64,000 nt of DNA from assembly GCF_004769525.1 (NCBI RefSeq), contig NZ_RQFT01000003.1, positions 620,001-684,000 on the forward strand, written 5' to 3'. Source of the DNA: Leptospira bouyouniensis (GTDB lineage Bacteria > Spirochaetota > Leptospiria > Leptospirales > Leptospiraceae). Under the pieces are notes generated by a model, which saw nothing but the letters and a program-made list of their open reading frames with translations, did not search any database and was not told the DNA's origin. The position numbers and the translations under genes were made by a program. Each line of letters starts with the position of its first letter. Within the stretch, counting starts at the first letter, position 1. This document shows positions 54,436-63,600 of the stretch, piece by piece.

Positions 54436-55590
54436 TTGAACAAACAAAATATCTATTGGCAACTCTACCAAGATGATCCCATCATCAAACCAGGATTCCC
54501 ATCTCCAATCCTGGCTGATCCAAGTTTTTTATTCCCTGAGGATTGTCCAGACGGACTCTGGCATTTATTTGCGCATAACATCTTTGGTGTGTTAGAGTAT
54601 GTTTCAGAAGATGGAATTCAATGGAAAAAAAGGAAGTCCATCGTTCGGAATGCGATGCGACCTTTTGTTTTTTTTGAGAATGGAACTTACTATTTGTATT
54701 ATGAAAAATACAAATTTTTACATGTTCTGATGTCTTGGTTTCCCTATCGAAAATGGAAATCTCACATAGAAGTAAAAACAAGTAAAGATCTAGTGAATTG
54801 GTCGGATGCAAAAACTGTCATTGTGCCAAAATTTCCTTTCCACAAAGATCCAAACTTTGGTGAATCTGTCAGTAATCCTTGCCTTGTGAAATTTGGGAAT
54901 CGGTACAGAATGTACTTTTCATCCGCGTTAGTGATGATCCCTGATTGTGGATTTTGTGAACCAAAGTACATTACAGTAGCGGAATCAAATTCCCCTCTTG
55001 GTCCCTTTTCGTATTTTTCAGAACCCATCATTTCACCGAATGAGATGGATCCATTTTGTAATTTAGGAGCAGGCTCGATTAAGGTCATCCCTTGGAAAGG
55101 CAGGTATTTAGGTTTTCAAAATGGAATTTTTTGGAACCCAGTAAGAAAGGAATCTTGTTCTGCGATTCTATTTTTACAAAGTGAAGATGGGATCAATTTT
55201 GATCGGATCAATCATACTCCCATTCTTGGTCCTACTGGAAAAGGTTGGAAGGCAAGTCATGTCTATGCATGTGATGTAAAATACTCGGAAGCAGAAAAGA
55301 TTTTTATCCTTTATTTTAATGCAAGAGACAAAGCCCATTGGACAAAAGGAAAAGAAGCCATTGGACTCTTTGTAGGTAAGGTAGAAGAAACAATAGGGAA
55401 TGCTAAATCACAATCCAAATCGAAGTTAGCTTCTCACTCGAATCGAAATTCTAGTTCTAAGTCTCATACATTTACCAAATCCAAAGATAAGTTCAATCAA
55501 ACTTCCAAACTTAAGGTAAAATCTAAATCGAAAGATTCTGCAAAAAAGAAACGAACAAAACCAAAACCAAAGAAGTCTAAAACCAAATGA
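54436..55590 (+). CDS. GH43-like (five-bladed propeller) protein with basic tail
   Basis: 384 residues from TTG 54436, with AAGGAA upstream. The propeller is of the GH43/GH32-like type: nucleophile-position Asp in ILADPSFLF, RPFVFFENGTYYLYYE, and a Glu in the later strand region. No signal peptide, so cytoplasmic or unusual. Residues about 318-384 are a Ser/Lys-rich low-complexity tail (SKSKLASHSNRNSSSK, then KKKRTKPKPKKSKTK) absent from normal family members. The stop overlaps the pirin start (ATGA). Cleaves or binds a fructan- or arabinan-like glycan by family; exact substrate unknown. Confidence 0.65.
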   Translation: MNKQNIYWQLYQDDPIIKPGFPSPILADPSFLFPEDCPDGLWHLFAHNIFGVLEYVSEDGIQWKKRKSIVRNAMRPFVFFENGTYYLYYEKYKFLHVLMSWFPYRKWKSHIEVKTSKDLVNWSDAKTVIVPKFPFHKDPNFGESVSNPCLVKFGNRYRMYFSSALVMIPDCGFCEPKYITVAESNSPLGPFSYFSEPIISPNEMDPFCNLGAGSIKVIPWKGRYLGFQNGIFWNPVRKESCSAILFLQSEDGINFDRINHTPILGPTGKGWKASHVYACDVKYSEAEKIFILYFNARDKAHWTKGKEAIGLFVGKVEETIGNAKSQSKSKLASHSNRNSSSKSHTFTKSKDKFNQTSKLKVKSKSKDSAKKKRTKPKPKKSKTK

Positions 55591-56447
55591 CGAAATCTCT
55601 AACCGGACATTCAAAAGACTTGGGTGACAATTTTATCATTCGTCGCGTATTACCTGCCTTAGAAAAAAGATCTGTAGGACCCTTTGTTTTTTTTGATCAC
55701 TTTGGACCCGTACCTGTTGTCACTGGGGAAGAACTTGTTGTCCGAGCGCATCCTCATATTGGACTTGCGACCATCACTTTTTTATATGATGGAGTGATTA
55801 CACACCGTGATAGTTTGGCTATTCAAATGGACATTCGCCCAAATGAAACCAATTGGATGGTGGCGGGCAATGGAATTGTACACAGTGAGCGGTCAAAGTT
55901 CGATCCCAAATACGAAGTGTTAGAAGGAATTCAAACATGGATTGCATTGCCAAAAGAAAAAGAAACAACGAATCCAAGTTTCCAACATTTGTCAGAGTCA
56001 GAAATTCCTATTAAGAAGGAAAAAGGACTTACATTTCGCTTGTTAGGTGGAAAATTTCTAGGATTAATTTCAAATGCTGTGGTCCATTCTCCACTTTTTT
56101 ATGCTGATATCGATGTAAAAATGGAAGCAGATGCAGTCGAATGGAATCTTTCCTCAGAGGAAGAGGCTGGACTTTATGTTTCCCGAGGAGCTATCGAATC
56201 GGGAGGAGAGTCCTATACAATGGGTTCAATGGTGTTGTTTGAAAAAGGCTCCAAAGTGACGTTTAAAGCCAAACAAAACAGCCGTTTAATGTTACTCGGA
56301 GGGGAACCTTTAAAAGAAAAACGCCACTTGTATTGGAACTTCGTTGCGACAGACCAATCTTTGATTGATGAAGCAAAGGAAAGATGGGCAAAGGATGAAT
56401 TTCCAAAAGTTCCTGGCGAAACGGATCGAATACCTTTGCCCAACTAA
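55587..56447 (+). CDS. Pirin-family protein
   Basis: 286 residues, two cupin domains. The metal-binding histidines are in VRAHPHIGLATITFLYDG and a following ITHRDSL; a GNGIVHSE block completes the site. Pirins are iron-binding and some act as quercetinases or redox-sensitive regulators. Coupled to the GH43-like gene by ATGA overlap and convergent with manA, their ends overlapping by 4 bases. Confidence 0.9.
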   Translation: MTKSLTGHSKDLGDNFIIRRVLPALEKRSVGPFVFFDHFGPVPVVTGEELVVRAHPHIGLATITFLYDGVITHRDSLAIQMDIRPNETNWMVAGNGIVHSERSKFDPKYEVLEGIQTWIALPKEKETTNPSFQHLSESEIPIKKEKGLTFRLLGGKFLGLISNAVVHSPLFYADIDVKMEADAVEWNLSSEEEAGLYVSRGAIESGGESYTMGSMVLFEKGSKVTFKAKQNSRLMLLGGEPLKEKRHLYWNFVATDQSLIDEAKERWAKDEFPKVPGETDRIPLPN

Positions 56448-57463
56448 AATTGAAATTTTACCATATCTGATCCGGCAGACATAAAAGTAAGTTTTGTTCC
56501 TGGGTCGGCATAAGCTGAAATGGTTTCTGAAAAACCGGATGCAGTGACAAAAAACGTTTCACCTGGACCCACTTTTCGCTGAAGCTCTGGAAAATACACG
56601 GAACCTGATGTGGTGAAAAAAATACCGAAACAAGCCGGTTCAGCTAACGAAGAAAAGGTGAAATTTTGAGCTTGGTCAAATTCCCAAGACTCGAGTCTAA
56701 ATTTATCATTAGATGTAAACAGGTAACGAGGGAAAGGTTGGAATCCTAATGGGATTTTTTCTAATTTCTCATTCCCATTTGATTTTTCAAAATTTAGAAC
56801 GGAGAGTGCTTTTTCTAAGTGAAGTTCTCTTGGTTTTCCATCATCACCAATCCTTCCATAATCATAAACACGATAAGTAGAATCAGATGATTGTTGGACT
56901 TCAAGTAATACTACACCACCACCGATGGCATGAATTGTTCCTGGATTGAGGAGGAATACATCACCAGCTTTTACTTTCCATTTCCTAAGAACAGATTCAC
57001 CTAAGTTCTTTTTAACGAGAGATTCGTATTCTTCTCGGCTTGTATTGATGTCAAAACCAACCACAAGTTCAGCACCTGGATCTGCGGACAAAACGTACCA
57101 ACATTCTTTTTTCCCTTTTGATTTTGGATCAAACTCCAAGGCATAAGCATCATCGGGGTGGACTTGAACAGAAAGTTTTTCTTTTGCATCAATGACTTTG
57201 ACAAGTAAGGGTAAACCAGAATTGGCAAATGGTTTCCCAAGCACTTCGTTTGGTGCTTTTTGGATGAGTGTAGTTAAGGGGAGGTTTTGAAACTCTGGAT
57301 TTTCAATGAGCGAAATATCGGAACCGTAAACAGAAACTTCCCATGATTCACCAATGAAACCTTCTGGGATCTTTCGTCCCAATTGGGATTCTAATTTCCT
57401 ACCACCCCAGATTTTTTCTTTGTAAATTGGGGAAACAAATAAAACCTTTGGCACCTTTTCCAT
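56444..57463 (-). CDS. manA: Mannose-6-phosphate isomerase, class I
   Basis: 339 residues. Cupin metal site: SVQVHPDD (His and Asp/Glu), VFLLNPGTIHAIGGGVVLLEVQQ (Zn ligands His and Glu) and YDYGR after it. Interconverts fructose-6-phosphate and mannose-6-phosphate, supplying mannose for LPS and glycoconjugates. Preceded by the DnaJ-like gene by 11 bases, so cotranscribed with it. Confidence 0.92.
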   Translation of the reverse strand: MEKVPKVLFVSPIYKEKIWGGRKLESQLGRKIPEGFIGESWEVSVYGSDISLIENPEFQNLPLTTLIQKAPNEVLGKPFANSGLPLLVKVIDAKEKLSVQVHPDDAYALEFDPKSKGKKECWYVLSADPGAELVVGFDINTSREEYESLVKKNLGESVLRKWKVKAGDVFLLNPGTIHAIGGGVVLLEVQQSSDSTYRVYDYGRIGDDGKPRELHLEKALSVLNFEKSNGNEKLEKIPLGFQPFPRYLFTSNDKFRLESWEFDQAQNFTFSSLAEPACFGIFFTTSGSVYFPELQRKVGPGETFFVTASGFSETISAYADPGTKLTFMSAGSDMVKFQF

Positions 57464-57474
57464 TGATTTCCTTT

Positions 57475-58170
57475 TTAGACCGCGGTCTTTGTCCGTAAAG
57501 GGATATTTTTATGTACTAAGAGTTTGACCCGAAGGTATTTTTTCTTAAAATGTGTGAAGGAATTTGGACGGAATTTAGAAAGATCAAACTCAAAAATTTT
57601 TGAAGGGATTAGAGAAGAAACCGGAAATTCTACTTTTAATTTGCTATACCCTTTATAACTCCCTCGGCCACTACAGGCAGCACAGTGTGGGTCACTTCCC
57701 ATACAATCTCGGCAAACAATTCGAACCGTGAGCGGGATGACGACAATGATAGGTCTTTGTATTTCTGATTCCTTTAAATCAATCACCAAATCATAATCAA
57801 TCCCTGTGACTTTCCTTCTGTCCTTATTTCGAAAACCTTTTCTCATTAACCCACGTTTCGCAAGTTCAATCATCCCAGTGGTAAATCTTACTCGCGAAAC
57901 GGGTAAAACGATAGGATGTTCTTCTAGTTTTCGTTTTAAAAAAGCCATGGCATAATTTTTTTTAAACTCTTCATCATACTGTTTTCTCATAACACCCGTT
58001 AGTGTCTGGTATGCAAAGTAAATTGATTGGAACTTGGCATAAGACCCAGTGAAAGGGATATCGGGATGATAAAGTTTGGCAAGACGACGGAAAGAAGATT
58101 TGATTTCTTCCGTCGTGGCTCCGAAAGGGATTTCTAGTACTTCGTAAAGATTGGTGTTTTGTGGTGGCAT
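57475..58170 (-). CDS. J-domain protein with partial zinc finger
   Basis: 231 residues. N-terminal J domain (about 8-66) with the essential HPD at 35-37 (YHPDIPF), which stimulates DnaK. A Cys cluster near 155-175 (CRDCMGS; CAACSGRG) is a shortened DnaJ-type zinc finger with two CxxC pairs instead of four. The C-terminal substrate domain is short. A specialised co-chaperone; target unknown. Lies in an operon between a secreted hypothetical gene and manA. Confidence 0.85.
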   Translation of the reverse strand: MPPQNTNLYEVLEIPFGATTEEIKSSFRRLAKLYHPDIPFTGSYAKFQSIYFAYQTLTGVMRKQYDEEFKKNYAMAFLKRKLEEHPIVLPVSRVRFTTGMIELAKRGLMRKGFRNKDRRKVTGIDYDLVIDLKESEIQRPIIVVIPLTVRIVCRDCMGSDPHCAACSGRGSYKGYSKLKVEFPVSSLIPSKIFEFDLSKFRPNSFTHFKKKYLRVKLLVHKNIPLRTKTAV

Positions 58171-58198
58171 CTAGAATCTAAACCCCACCAAAATCCTT

Positions 58199-58918
58199 TT
58201 ATGGTTCTTCGAAATCTCCACTCACAGAGACTTCCAGTATGGATTCAGAAACCATTTTCGCTTCTAATTTTCCTTTTGCTTGGATGTATCGGTCAATGGT
58301 TCGTGCGACTTCACGAAGTCTATCTCGGTAAGCAGTTGCTAATCGAAGTCTTTCCCAAGGGCTTTGGATTTTTTCAAATTCATAATTCAATGTGTTATCA
58401 TCAGCATTTGTCACTGTGCGAACAGAAAGTACGAGTCCTTTCACACCACCAGAAGTATTGTTTTTTAACTCACGGTAGGTTGTGATTGGGTCTTTTCCTT
58501 TTTCTGTTAACGATTTACGGGACCAGAAAGAGATTTCATCCAATGAAAAACCGCCACCTTCTGCACCGCCACCACCTTTCAATTTCATCACGAAACGACT
58601 GTGCATCACATATCGTGGTTCATAAGGGAGGTGGATTTCTCTTGCACTTGTGACTTGTCCATAACGACTGTCTTTGATTTTTTTCTCAAAACTGAGGAAT
58701 TTCACTTTTTCGTTGATCATGGCATGGTAATCATCCACTTCCTTGCCAATCCGCTCAATTTTCTGCTGTTGTTTTGCATTATAAGGAATGAGTCCAATGC
58801 TTCCATCTGGATTCAGTTTATGGGCATTAGCTTGGCTCACAGGTTCATTTTTTTCATCCGCGGCAAAAAGACCCATGGTGAAGAGGAAGGTAAAAATTAA
58901 GACAAACGAGGTACGCAT
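58199..58918 (-). CDS. Secreted hypothetical protein
   Basis: 239 residues, signal peptide (about 1-19, ending GLFAADEK). Helical with charged repeats (QQKIERIGKEVDDYHAMINEK) and a Gly-rich loop (KLKGGGGAEGGGF). Reads into the J-domain gene with 28 bases between. No domain recognised. Periplasmic or outer-membrane associated by its signal. Confidence 0.65.
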   Translation of the reverse strand: MRTSFVLIFTFLFTMGLFAADEKNEPVSQANAHKLNPDGSIGLIPYNAKQQQKIERIGKEVDDYHAMINEKVKFLSFEKKIKDSRYGQVTSAREIHLPYEPRYVMHSRFVMKLKGGGGAEGGGFSLDEISFWSRKSLTEKGKDPITTYRELKNNTSGGVKGLVLSVRTVTNADDNTLNYEFEKIQSPWERLRLATAYRDRLREVARTIDRYIQAKGKLEAKMVSESILEVSVSGDFEEP

Positions 58919-59037
58919 ACGATCTCCCAGATACTAGACTCTATATCTATTTTCGACTTTTGAAATGAAATCATTAATTTGTTAAAAATAAGGTTGAATA
59001 AAAAACGTAAAAACAGGACGCTTGCGGTAGGTCTCCC

Positions 59038-59382
59038 ATGGAAATAAATCTGAAAAAGAATGCAGACGCCTTTGTGATCAGCATTTCTGGAAGTTTGGAC
59101 ATTTACACTTCCTTGGATTTTAAAAACTTCCTTGAAACCAATATCCCAAACCAACCTTCTACCAACCTTCACGTCATCATCAATCTAGAAAAACTCAACT
59201 ACATTGACTCTTCTGGGATTGGAATGCTCATCAAACAGCTGAATTATGTCCAAGAATTGCAAGGGAAGTTCTCAATTGCGAATATGAAACCTGCGATTGA
59301 GAAGGTATTCAAAGTGGCTGGGCTTACCAGTTATTTCCAAACCATCGGGGAAGACGAATACCGCGAAAAATACGCGGTATAA
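59038..59382 (+). CDS. Anti-sigma factor antagonist (STAS domain)
   Basis: 114 residues, one STAS domain. The phosphoacceptor loop is YIDSSGIGMLIKQL with Ser at about 60-61; a conserved N-terminal strand VISISGSLDIYTSLDF precedes it. It should be controlled by phosphorylation from an anti-sigma kinase and reset by SpoIIE-type phosphatases such as the one at 14400-16376. AGGT precedes the ATG. Abuts the convergent hypothetical gene. Confidence 0.9.
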   Translation: MEINLKKNADAFVISISGSLDIYTSLDFKNFLETNIPNQPSTNLHVIINLEKLNYIDSSGIGMLIKQLNYVQELQGKFSIANMKPAIEKVFKVAGLTSYFQTIGEDEYREKYAV

Positions 59383-59952
59383 TCACTCCTTTTCGTCCAA
59401 ACGATTTTCCACCAGAAACGCATCCCAAATCCCCCAGAAACGTCCCACTGAATTCTGGCTCGGTAAAAGTTCCACGTAAATCTTTCCATCTGGGTATTCA
59501 GAAGGTTCCAGCGGGATTTCCACAGGATTTTGAAATCCATGGTGTTTTTCTGTGAGGATGGAACGTTTGGGTTTCCCATTCACAAGGATTTTTAATTTCC
59601 GCGGTTTGAATTTAGAACCCCGCAACGGACGGTATTTGGTTAAGTCCAAATAGAGATAAACAGTGGATTTCGTATTACTTGGTTTTTCGAGTAAAAACCG
59701 AAGACCTGATTCCGGGACCATCCGACAGATTGAATCTTGTAATCCCAGATGAGGGGAATCTGGTTCTAACTCGTAGGACTGGTAAATCGCCCAGGTTTTG
59801 AGTTCTGGGAATGTGGAAATGTCTTCTGGTAGTAATCCTTCTTCTAGTCCAAATTCCTGTTTGGGAATGGAGGAATCATCTGCGAAGAGTGTACCTATGT
59901 TTGATAAAAAGATTGCCGTTAGGAGTAGGATTCGTAGTTTCAATGGTAACAC
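59383..59952 (-). CDS. Secreted hypothetical protein
   Basis: 189 residues with a signal peptide (about 1-23, ending TLFADDSS). Mature part of mixed strands with a single Cys (DSICRM) and a beta-sandwich look (STVYLYLDLTKYRPLRGSK; IYVELLPSQNSVGRFWG). Family not recognised. Diverges from ribF. Confidence 0.6.
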   Translation of the reverse strand: MLPLKLRILLLTAIFLSNIGTLFADDSSIPKQEFGLEEGLLPEDISTFPELKTWAIYQSYELEPDSPHLGLQDSICRMVPESGLRFLLEKPSNTKSTVYLYLDLTKYRPLRGSKFKPRKLKILVNGKPKRSILTEKHHGFQNPVEIPLEPSEYPDGKIYVELLPSQNSVGRFWGIWDAFLVENRLDEKE

Positions 59953-59988
59953 CTTTTACAAGTATCGGATTACGAGACAAGTCCCCCT

Positions 59989-60918
59989 TTGAAAATTATT
60001 CGCTCTTTAGAATCGATCCAAAATGAATTTCCCAACGGCTCTTCGTTGACTCTTGGAAATTTTGATGGAATCCATGTCGGCCACCAAACACTTTTGTTAC
60101 GGACTGTTGAGAAAGCAAAAGAACTTGGAATTCCTTCCGTCGTTGTGACTTACTTTCCAAATCCGTCTGTTGTACTTGGTAAAAAACCAAATTTCAAATA
60201 CCTTTCCTCTGAAAAAGAAAAAGAAAATCTCATCCGCGGTTTTGGGATTGATTATTTACTTGTATTAGATTTTACCTTGGAACTTTCTAAAATGTCTGCT
60301 GAAGACTTTTTAGAGAACATTGTGATCAAAGCTCTTCATGCAAAACACATTGTGATTGGATACAATCATTTTTTTGGTGCAGAACGTCGTGGAGATTTTG
60401 CTCTTCTTGAATCCAATAAATTTAAGTATGGTTATGCGGTGGAACTCCGAGAAGCTGTCTTGAAAAAAGATAGTAAAATATCTTCGTCTCTCATCAGGGG
60501 ATTCCTCGACAAAGGGGAAATGGAAGAAGCAAAAATCCTACTTGGACGGAATTACCATATCACAGGAATCGTAGTAGAAGGTGCCAAACGTGGTCGCTCT
60601 ATTGGTTTTCCGACTGCCAATCTAAAAGTTCCTGGTGATAAACTCCTACCTTCTGTAGGTGTATATGCTTGTTTTGTCAAATTTGATGGAAAAGACCATA
60701 AAGGAATGGTAAACATTGGATTCAATCCCACCTTTGATGGGTTAGGTTTGCATGTGGAAGTGAACATCTTTGGCTTTGATGGAAATTTGTATGGCAAAGA
60801 AATCGAATTAGAGATGGTAAAAAAAATCCGAGACGAACAAAAGTTCGACGGAATCGATGCCTTAAAAGTCCAACTCACAATAGACAAAGAAACTAGTTTG
60901 CGAATTTTGCAATTTTAG
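59989..60918 (+). CDS. ribF: Bifunctional riboflavin kinase/FAD synthetase
   Basis: 309 residues from TTG 59989. N-terminal FAD synthetase half: nucleotidyltransferase motif TLGNFDGIHVGHQTLL (HxGH) and SSSLIRGFL; C-terminal flavokinase half from about 185: GRNYHITGIVVEGAKRGRSIGFPTANL and the later PSVGVYACFV. It makes FMN and FAD from riboflavin. The TTG start is chosen because no ATG precedes the conserved N-terminal strand. Confidence 0.93.
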   Translation: MKIIRSLESIQNEFPNGSSLTLGNFDGIHVGHQTLLLRTVEKAKELGIPSVVVTYFPNPSVVLGKKPNFKYLSSEKEKENLIRGFGIDYLLVLDFTLELSKMSAEDFLENIVIKALHAKHIVIGYNHFFGAERRGDFALLESNKFKYGYAVELREAVLKKDSKISSSLIRGFLDKGEMEEAKILLGRNYHITGIVVEGAKRGRSIGFPTANLKVPGDKLLPSVGVYACFVKFDGKDHKGMVNIGFNPTFDGLGLHVEVNIFGFDGNLYGKEIELEMVKKIRDEQKFDGIDALKVQLTIDKETSLRILQF

Positions 60919-61237
60919 TTCGTCACTTCGATGAACTCAGAGACCTTGTTTTGGTGTTATTAAATTAGTGATGTGGTTGATGTTAGGTGGGTGCCTCGAT
61001 TTGATTTTTGATCTATATTTTTTTATATCCTGACCGCGCTTTTCGCTCCAATCTTTCCAAATCCAATTTTAGATTCAGATTGTTCGCTCATCTAGGAAAG
61101 GATTTCCGCTGAAATCGCTGGCGCGGGTTTGTCCTTCAATAAACTAGAGTGTTGTGCAAGACGATAAACGAAAGTGAGTGAAACGTCATTAAACTCAATT
61201 CGAAGATAATCGAGAGTGATGTGCACTAAGACGATCG
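60919..61237. other. Gene-free stretch between ribF and a hypothetical gene
   Basis: About 320 bases with no convincing ORF and several stop codons in all frames I could check. It contains short GC-richer islands (CTGGCGCGGGTTTGTCC near 61120) and a small GGAAAGGATTTCC palindrome. I see no tRNA-like cloverleaf and no clear terminator. Could be a decayed gene or non-coding RNA. Confidence 0.4.
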
Positions 61238-62077
61238 TTATAGTTTGATGATATGGTAAAGTTTGCCTTTGCGTTTGATTTTACCGAGGATGGAATTGTG
61301 ACTGTTTTCAGGTTCTAAGATGGCATCGAGAGAGGGTTTCGAAATGGCCCAGTCTTCTTTTAATTCATCAAAATAAAAACCACATTCCTTTTTCTCAGCA
61401 TTTTTCATAAGGATCACATGTTTGTTTTTGGATTCACCTTCTTCCATTAGAATAAATCCAGGACCAGGGAACATAGGAATTAATTTCTCTTTGATTTTAA
61501 TCTGTTTTTTAAAAGCAGGGATGTTACGAATGATTCGATAGGATTTTTTTGGTAACAAAAAATTTACACCTTCTAACACATAACATATAAAAATGAGTTT
61601 TCCAGGTGATGATTTGATCGGATTTGTTTTTGTCAATTTTGATGCGTTCATCACTCTTTCAGTGAAGGATAAACTAGTGTTTTTTTGATGGGAATCTGAT
61701 TCGATTTGTTTTTTATCCACCAATCGCTTTGCAATTTTTGTGATTCGATTTTTGAGAGCGGAATCTAAAAATTCAATTTTATCTTCCGATTTGATCTTAT
61801 TTAAGATATGGTAAATGGAATCAAATTCCTTCTGTTTGTATTCGTTTTTGATTTTGAATTTTACAATTTCAGCATTTAGTCGTTTACTACGTTGTAAAAA
61901 ATAAGGTGATTCATTTGTTTCAGAACTTTGGATTAGTTTTTCTGATAGACCAATTAACTTCACAATTTGTTCATTTACTTCCCGCTCCAACTTTTCTAGG
62001 AGGATGAGTTCTTCTTCTAACTTTATCTTTGTTTCGAAAAACTCATCTGCATCCAGAATTTTTTTGGTGGGTTTCAT
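61238..62077 (-). CDS. Hypothetical coiled-coil protein downstream of rodA
   Basis: 279 residues. The first 110 are strongly helical (ETKIKLEEELILLEKLEREV; KFKIKNEYKQKEFDSIYHIL) and probably a coiled coil; residues about 180-279 look globular (KLIFICYVLEGVNFLLPKKS) with a strand-rich end. No signal. Eight bases separate it from the rodA stop, so it belongs to the rod-shape operon. Function unknown. Confidence 0.65.
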   Translation of the reverse strand: MKPTKKILDADEFFETKIKLEEELILLEKLEREVNEQIVKLIGLSEKLIQSSETNESPYFLQRSKRLNAEIVKFKIKNEYKQKEFDSIYHILNKIKSEDKIEFLDSALKNRITKIAKRLVDKKQIESDSHQKNTSLSFTERVMNASKLTKTNPIKSSPGKLIFICYVLEGVNFLLPKKSYRIIRNIPAFKKQIKIKEKLIPMFPGPGFILMEEGESKNKHVILMKNAEKKECGFYFDELKEDWAISKPSLDAILEPENSHNSILGKIKRKGKLYHIIKL

Positions 62078-62085
62078 GGTCTTTG

Positions 62086-63600
62086 TTAGTTGGCGAACTT
62101 ACGTTTTTTAATCGATAAAATAATACCAACGGCTGTCATCGCCATCACTAAATGGGATCCACCATAACTCATAAATGTGAGTGGAACACCTGTTACTGGA
62201 AGAAGTCCAATCACAATGCCCACATTGATGGCAATATGGAAAAAAATCATGGCAACTATCCCTGCAGCAAGTAGTGATCCAAACCTATCCTTACTTTCAA
62301 AACTGATTTGTAATCCACGCAGTGGGATAGACATCAAAAAGAATAATAATAGAACACTTCCAAAAAATCCAGTTTGTTCTGCCCATGATGCAAAGATAAA
62401 GTCCGTACCCGATTCGGGAACATGTGGGATTCTGCCTTCTGTCATCTCTCCATGGAACAGTCCTTTTCCAAAGACCTTACCAGAACCAACAGCAGGTTTG
62501 GAGGCTCGGAGTTGGTAACCTGCACCTTGTTTGAATTGATCAGGGTTTAAAAAAGCTGTAAGACGGATCACTTGGTTTTCACGGAATGGAATGGATTTGT
62601 GTACAGCGATAGCGGAAAGAACAGAAAGTCCCAATATTCCTATGGTGATATAATAATTTCTAAGATGGCGGGAACCACGTGCGATACGAATGAAAATCAT
62701 GACAAGACTAATAAGTGTTAGTGTGCCACCAAGACCAAACATAAAGGCTTCATTTGACAAAATTTTATAACCTATGCTTGCATATTCCTCTTTGACAATA
62801 TCTGCAGCTTCACGGATCATCTGAAGGTTTTTGGGATTCTCTATTCCAGGAAGTGTGAGTCCGGATACTTTTTTCCCATCCAAGATCAACCAAATTTTTC
62901 CTTGGAGTTGGTTCACAAGTGAGACAAGTTCTGTTTTATTGTCTTTGCGAAGTAAATCAATGAGTGGTTGGATGAGAGTGAGTTGTGAGTAAGCAAGGTA
63001 CATTGGTACCATCAGTGAAATTCCACCAAAAGTGAGAAGGGAACCAACATGTAAAATATCGGCACCACCTAAATACAGCATGGTGAATAACATCGGTAAA
63101 AAGGAAACTGCGGTTCCAAAATCTGGTTGTAATATGATAAAAAGCATTGGCACCAAACAAATGATAAACGGTATGATAAGAACCGTAATTTTGTGCATTT
63201 CTTTTTCTTTCATTACGAGGTATTGACCCAGTAAAATTACAGTGGCAAGTTTGGAAAATTCTGATGCTTGTAAGGTGATAGGACCAAGTTTTAGCCATGA
63301 CCTTGCTCCTCGACCCGAAGGAAGGTATCCAATTCCTGGGATAAGGGTGATCACAAGAAGGAAAATGGAAAATAGATAAATAAAGAGCGCATACGAACCA
63401 ATCAATTGGTAATTGATCCTCGACATAAACCACATAGATATGAGACCAACAAATACAAATGAAAATTGTTTGTACCAACGACCTAAAGCATCTGCCGTGT
63501 TTGCCTCTTGAGTATAAAGGGTGAGAACACCGGCCATTGCCACAAGTACAACGGAAAATATTAAAAAATAATCGAGTTTTTCTGTATTACGATCAGCCAT
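62086..63600 (-). CDS. rodA: RodA peptidoglycan glycosyltransferase (SEDS)
   Basis: 504 residues, longer than the 370 of E. coli RodA. Ten membrane helices with SEDS motifs: [31 protein letters not shown], and the [17 protein letters not shown] loop. The extra length is an insert near residues 208-283, between membrane segments, not seen in E. coli. Polymerises lipid II for side-wall growth together with PBP2; its ATG overlaps the PBP2 stop by one base (TAATG). Confidence 0.92.
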   Translation of the reverse strand: MADRNTEKLDYFLIFSVVLVAMAGVLTLYTQEANTADALGRWYKQFSFVFVGLISMWFMSRINYQLIGSYALFIYLFSIFLLVITLIPGIGYLPSGRGARSWLKLGPITLQASEFSKLATVILLGQYLVMKEKEMHKITVLIIPFIICLVPMLFIILQPDFGTAVSFLPMLFTMLYLGGADILHVGSLLTFGGISLMVPMYLAYSQLTLIQPLIDLLRKDNKTELVSLVNQLQGKIWLILDGKKVSGLTLPGIENPKNLQMIREAADIVKEEYASIGYKILSNEAFMFGLGGTLTLISLVMIFIRIARGSRHLRNYYITIGILGLSVLSAIAVHKSIPFRENQVIRLTAFLNPDQFKQGAGYQLRASKPAVGSGKVFGKGLFHGEMTEGRIPHVPESGTDFIFASWAEQTGFFGSVLLLFFLMSIPLRGLQISFESKDRFGSLLAAGIVAMIFFHIAINVGIVIGLLPVTGVPLTFMSYGGSHLVMAMTAVGIILSIKKRKFAN

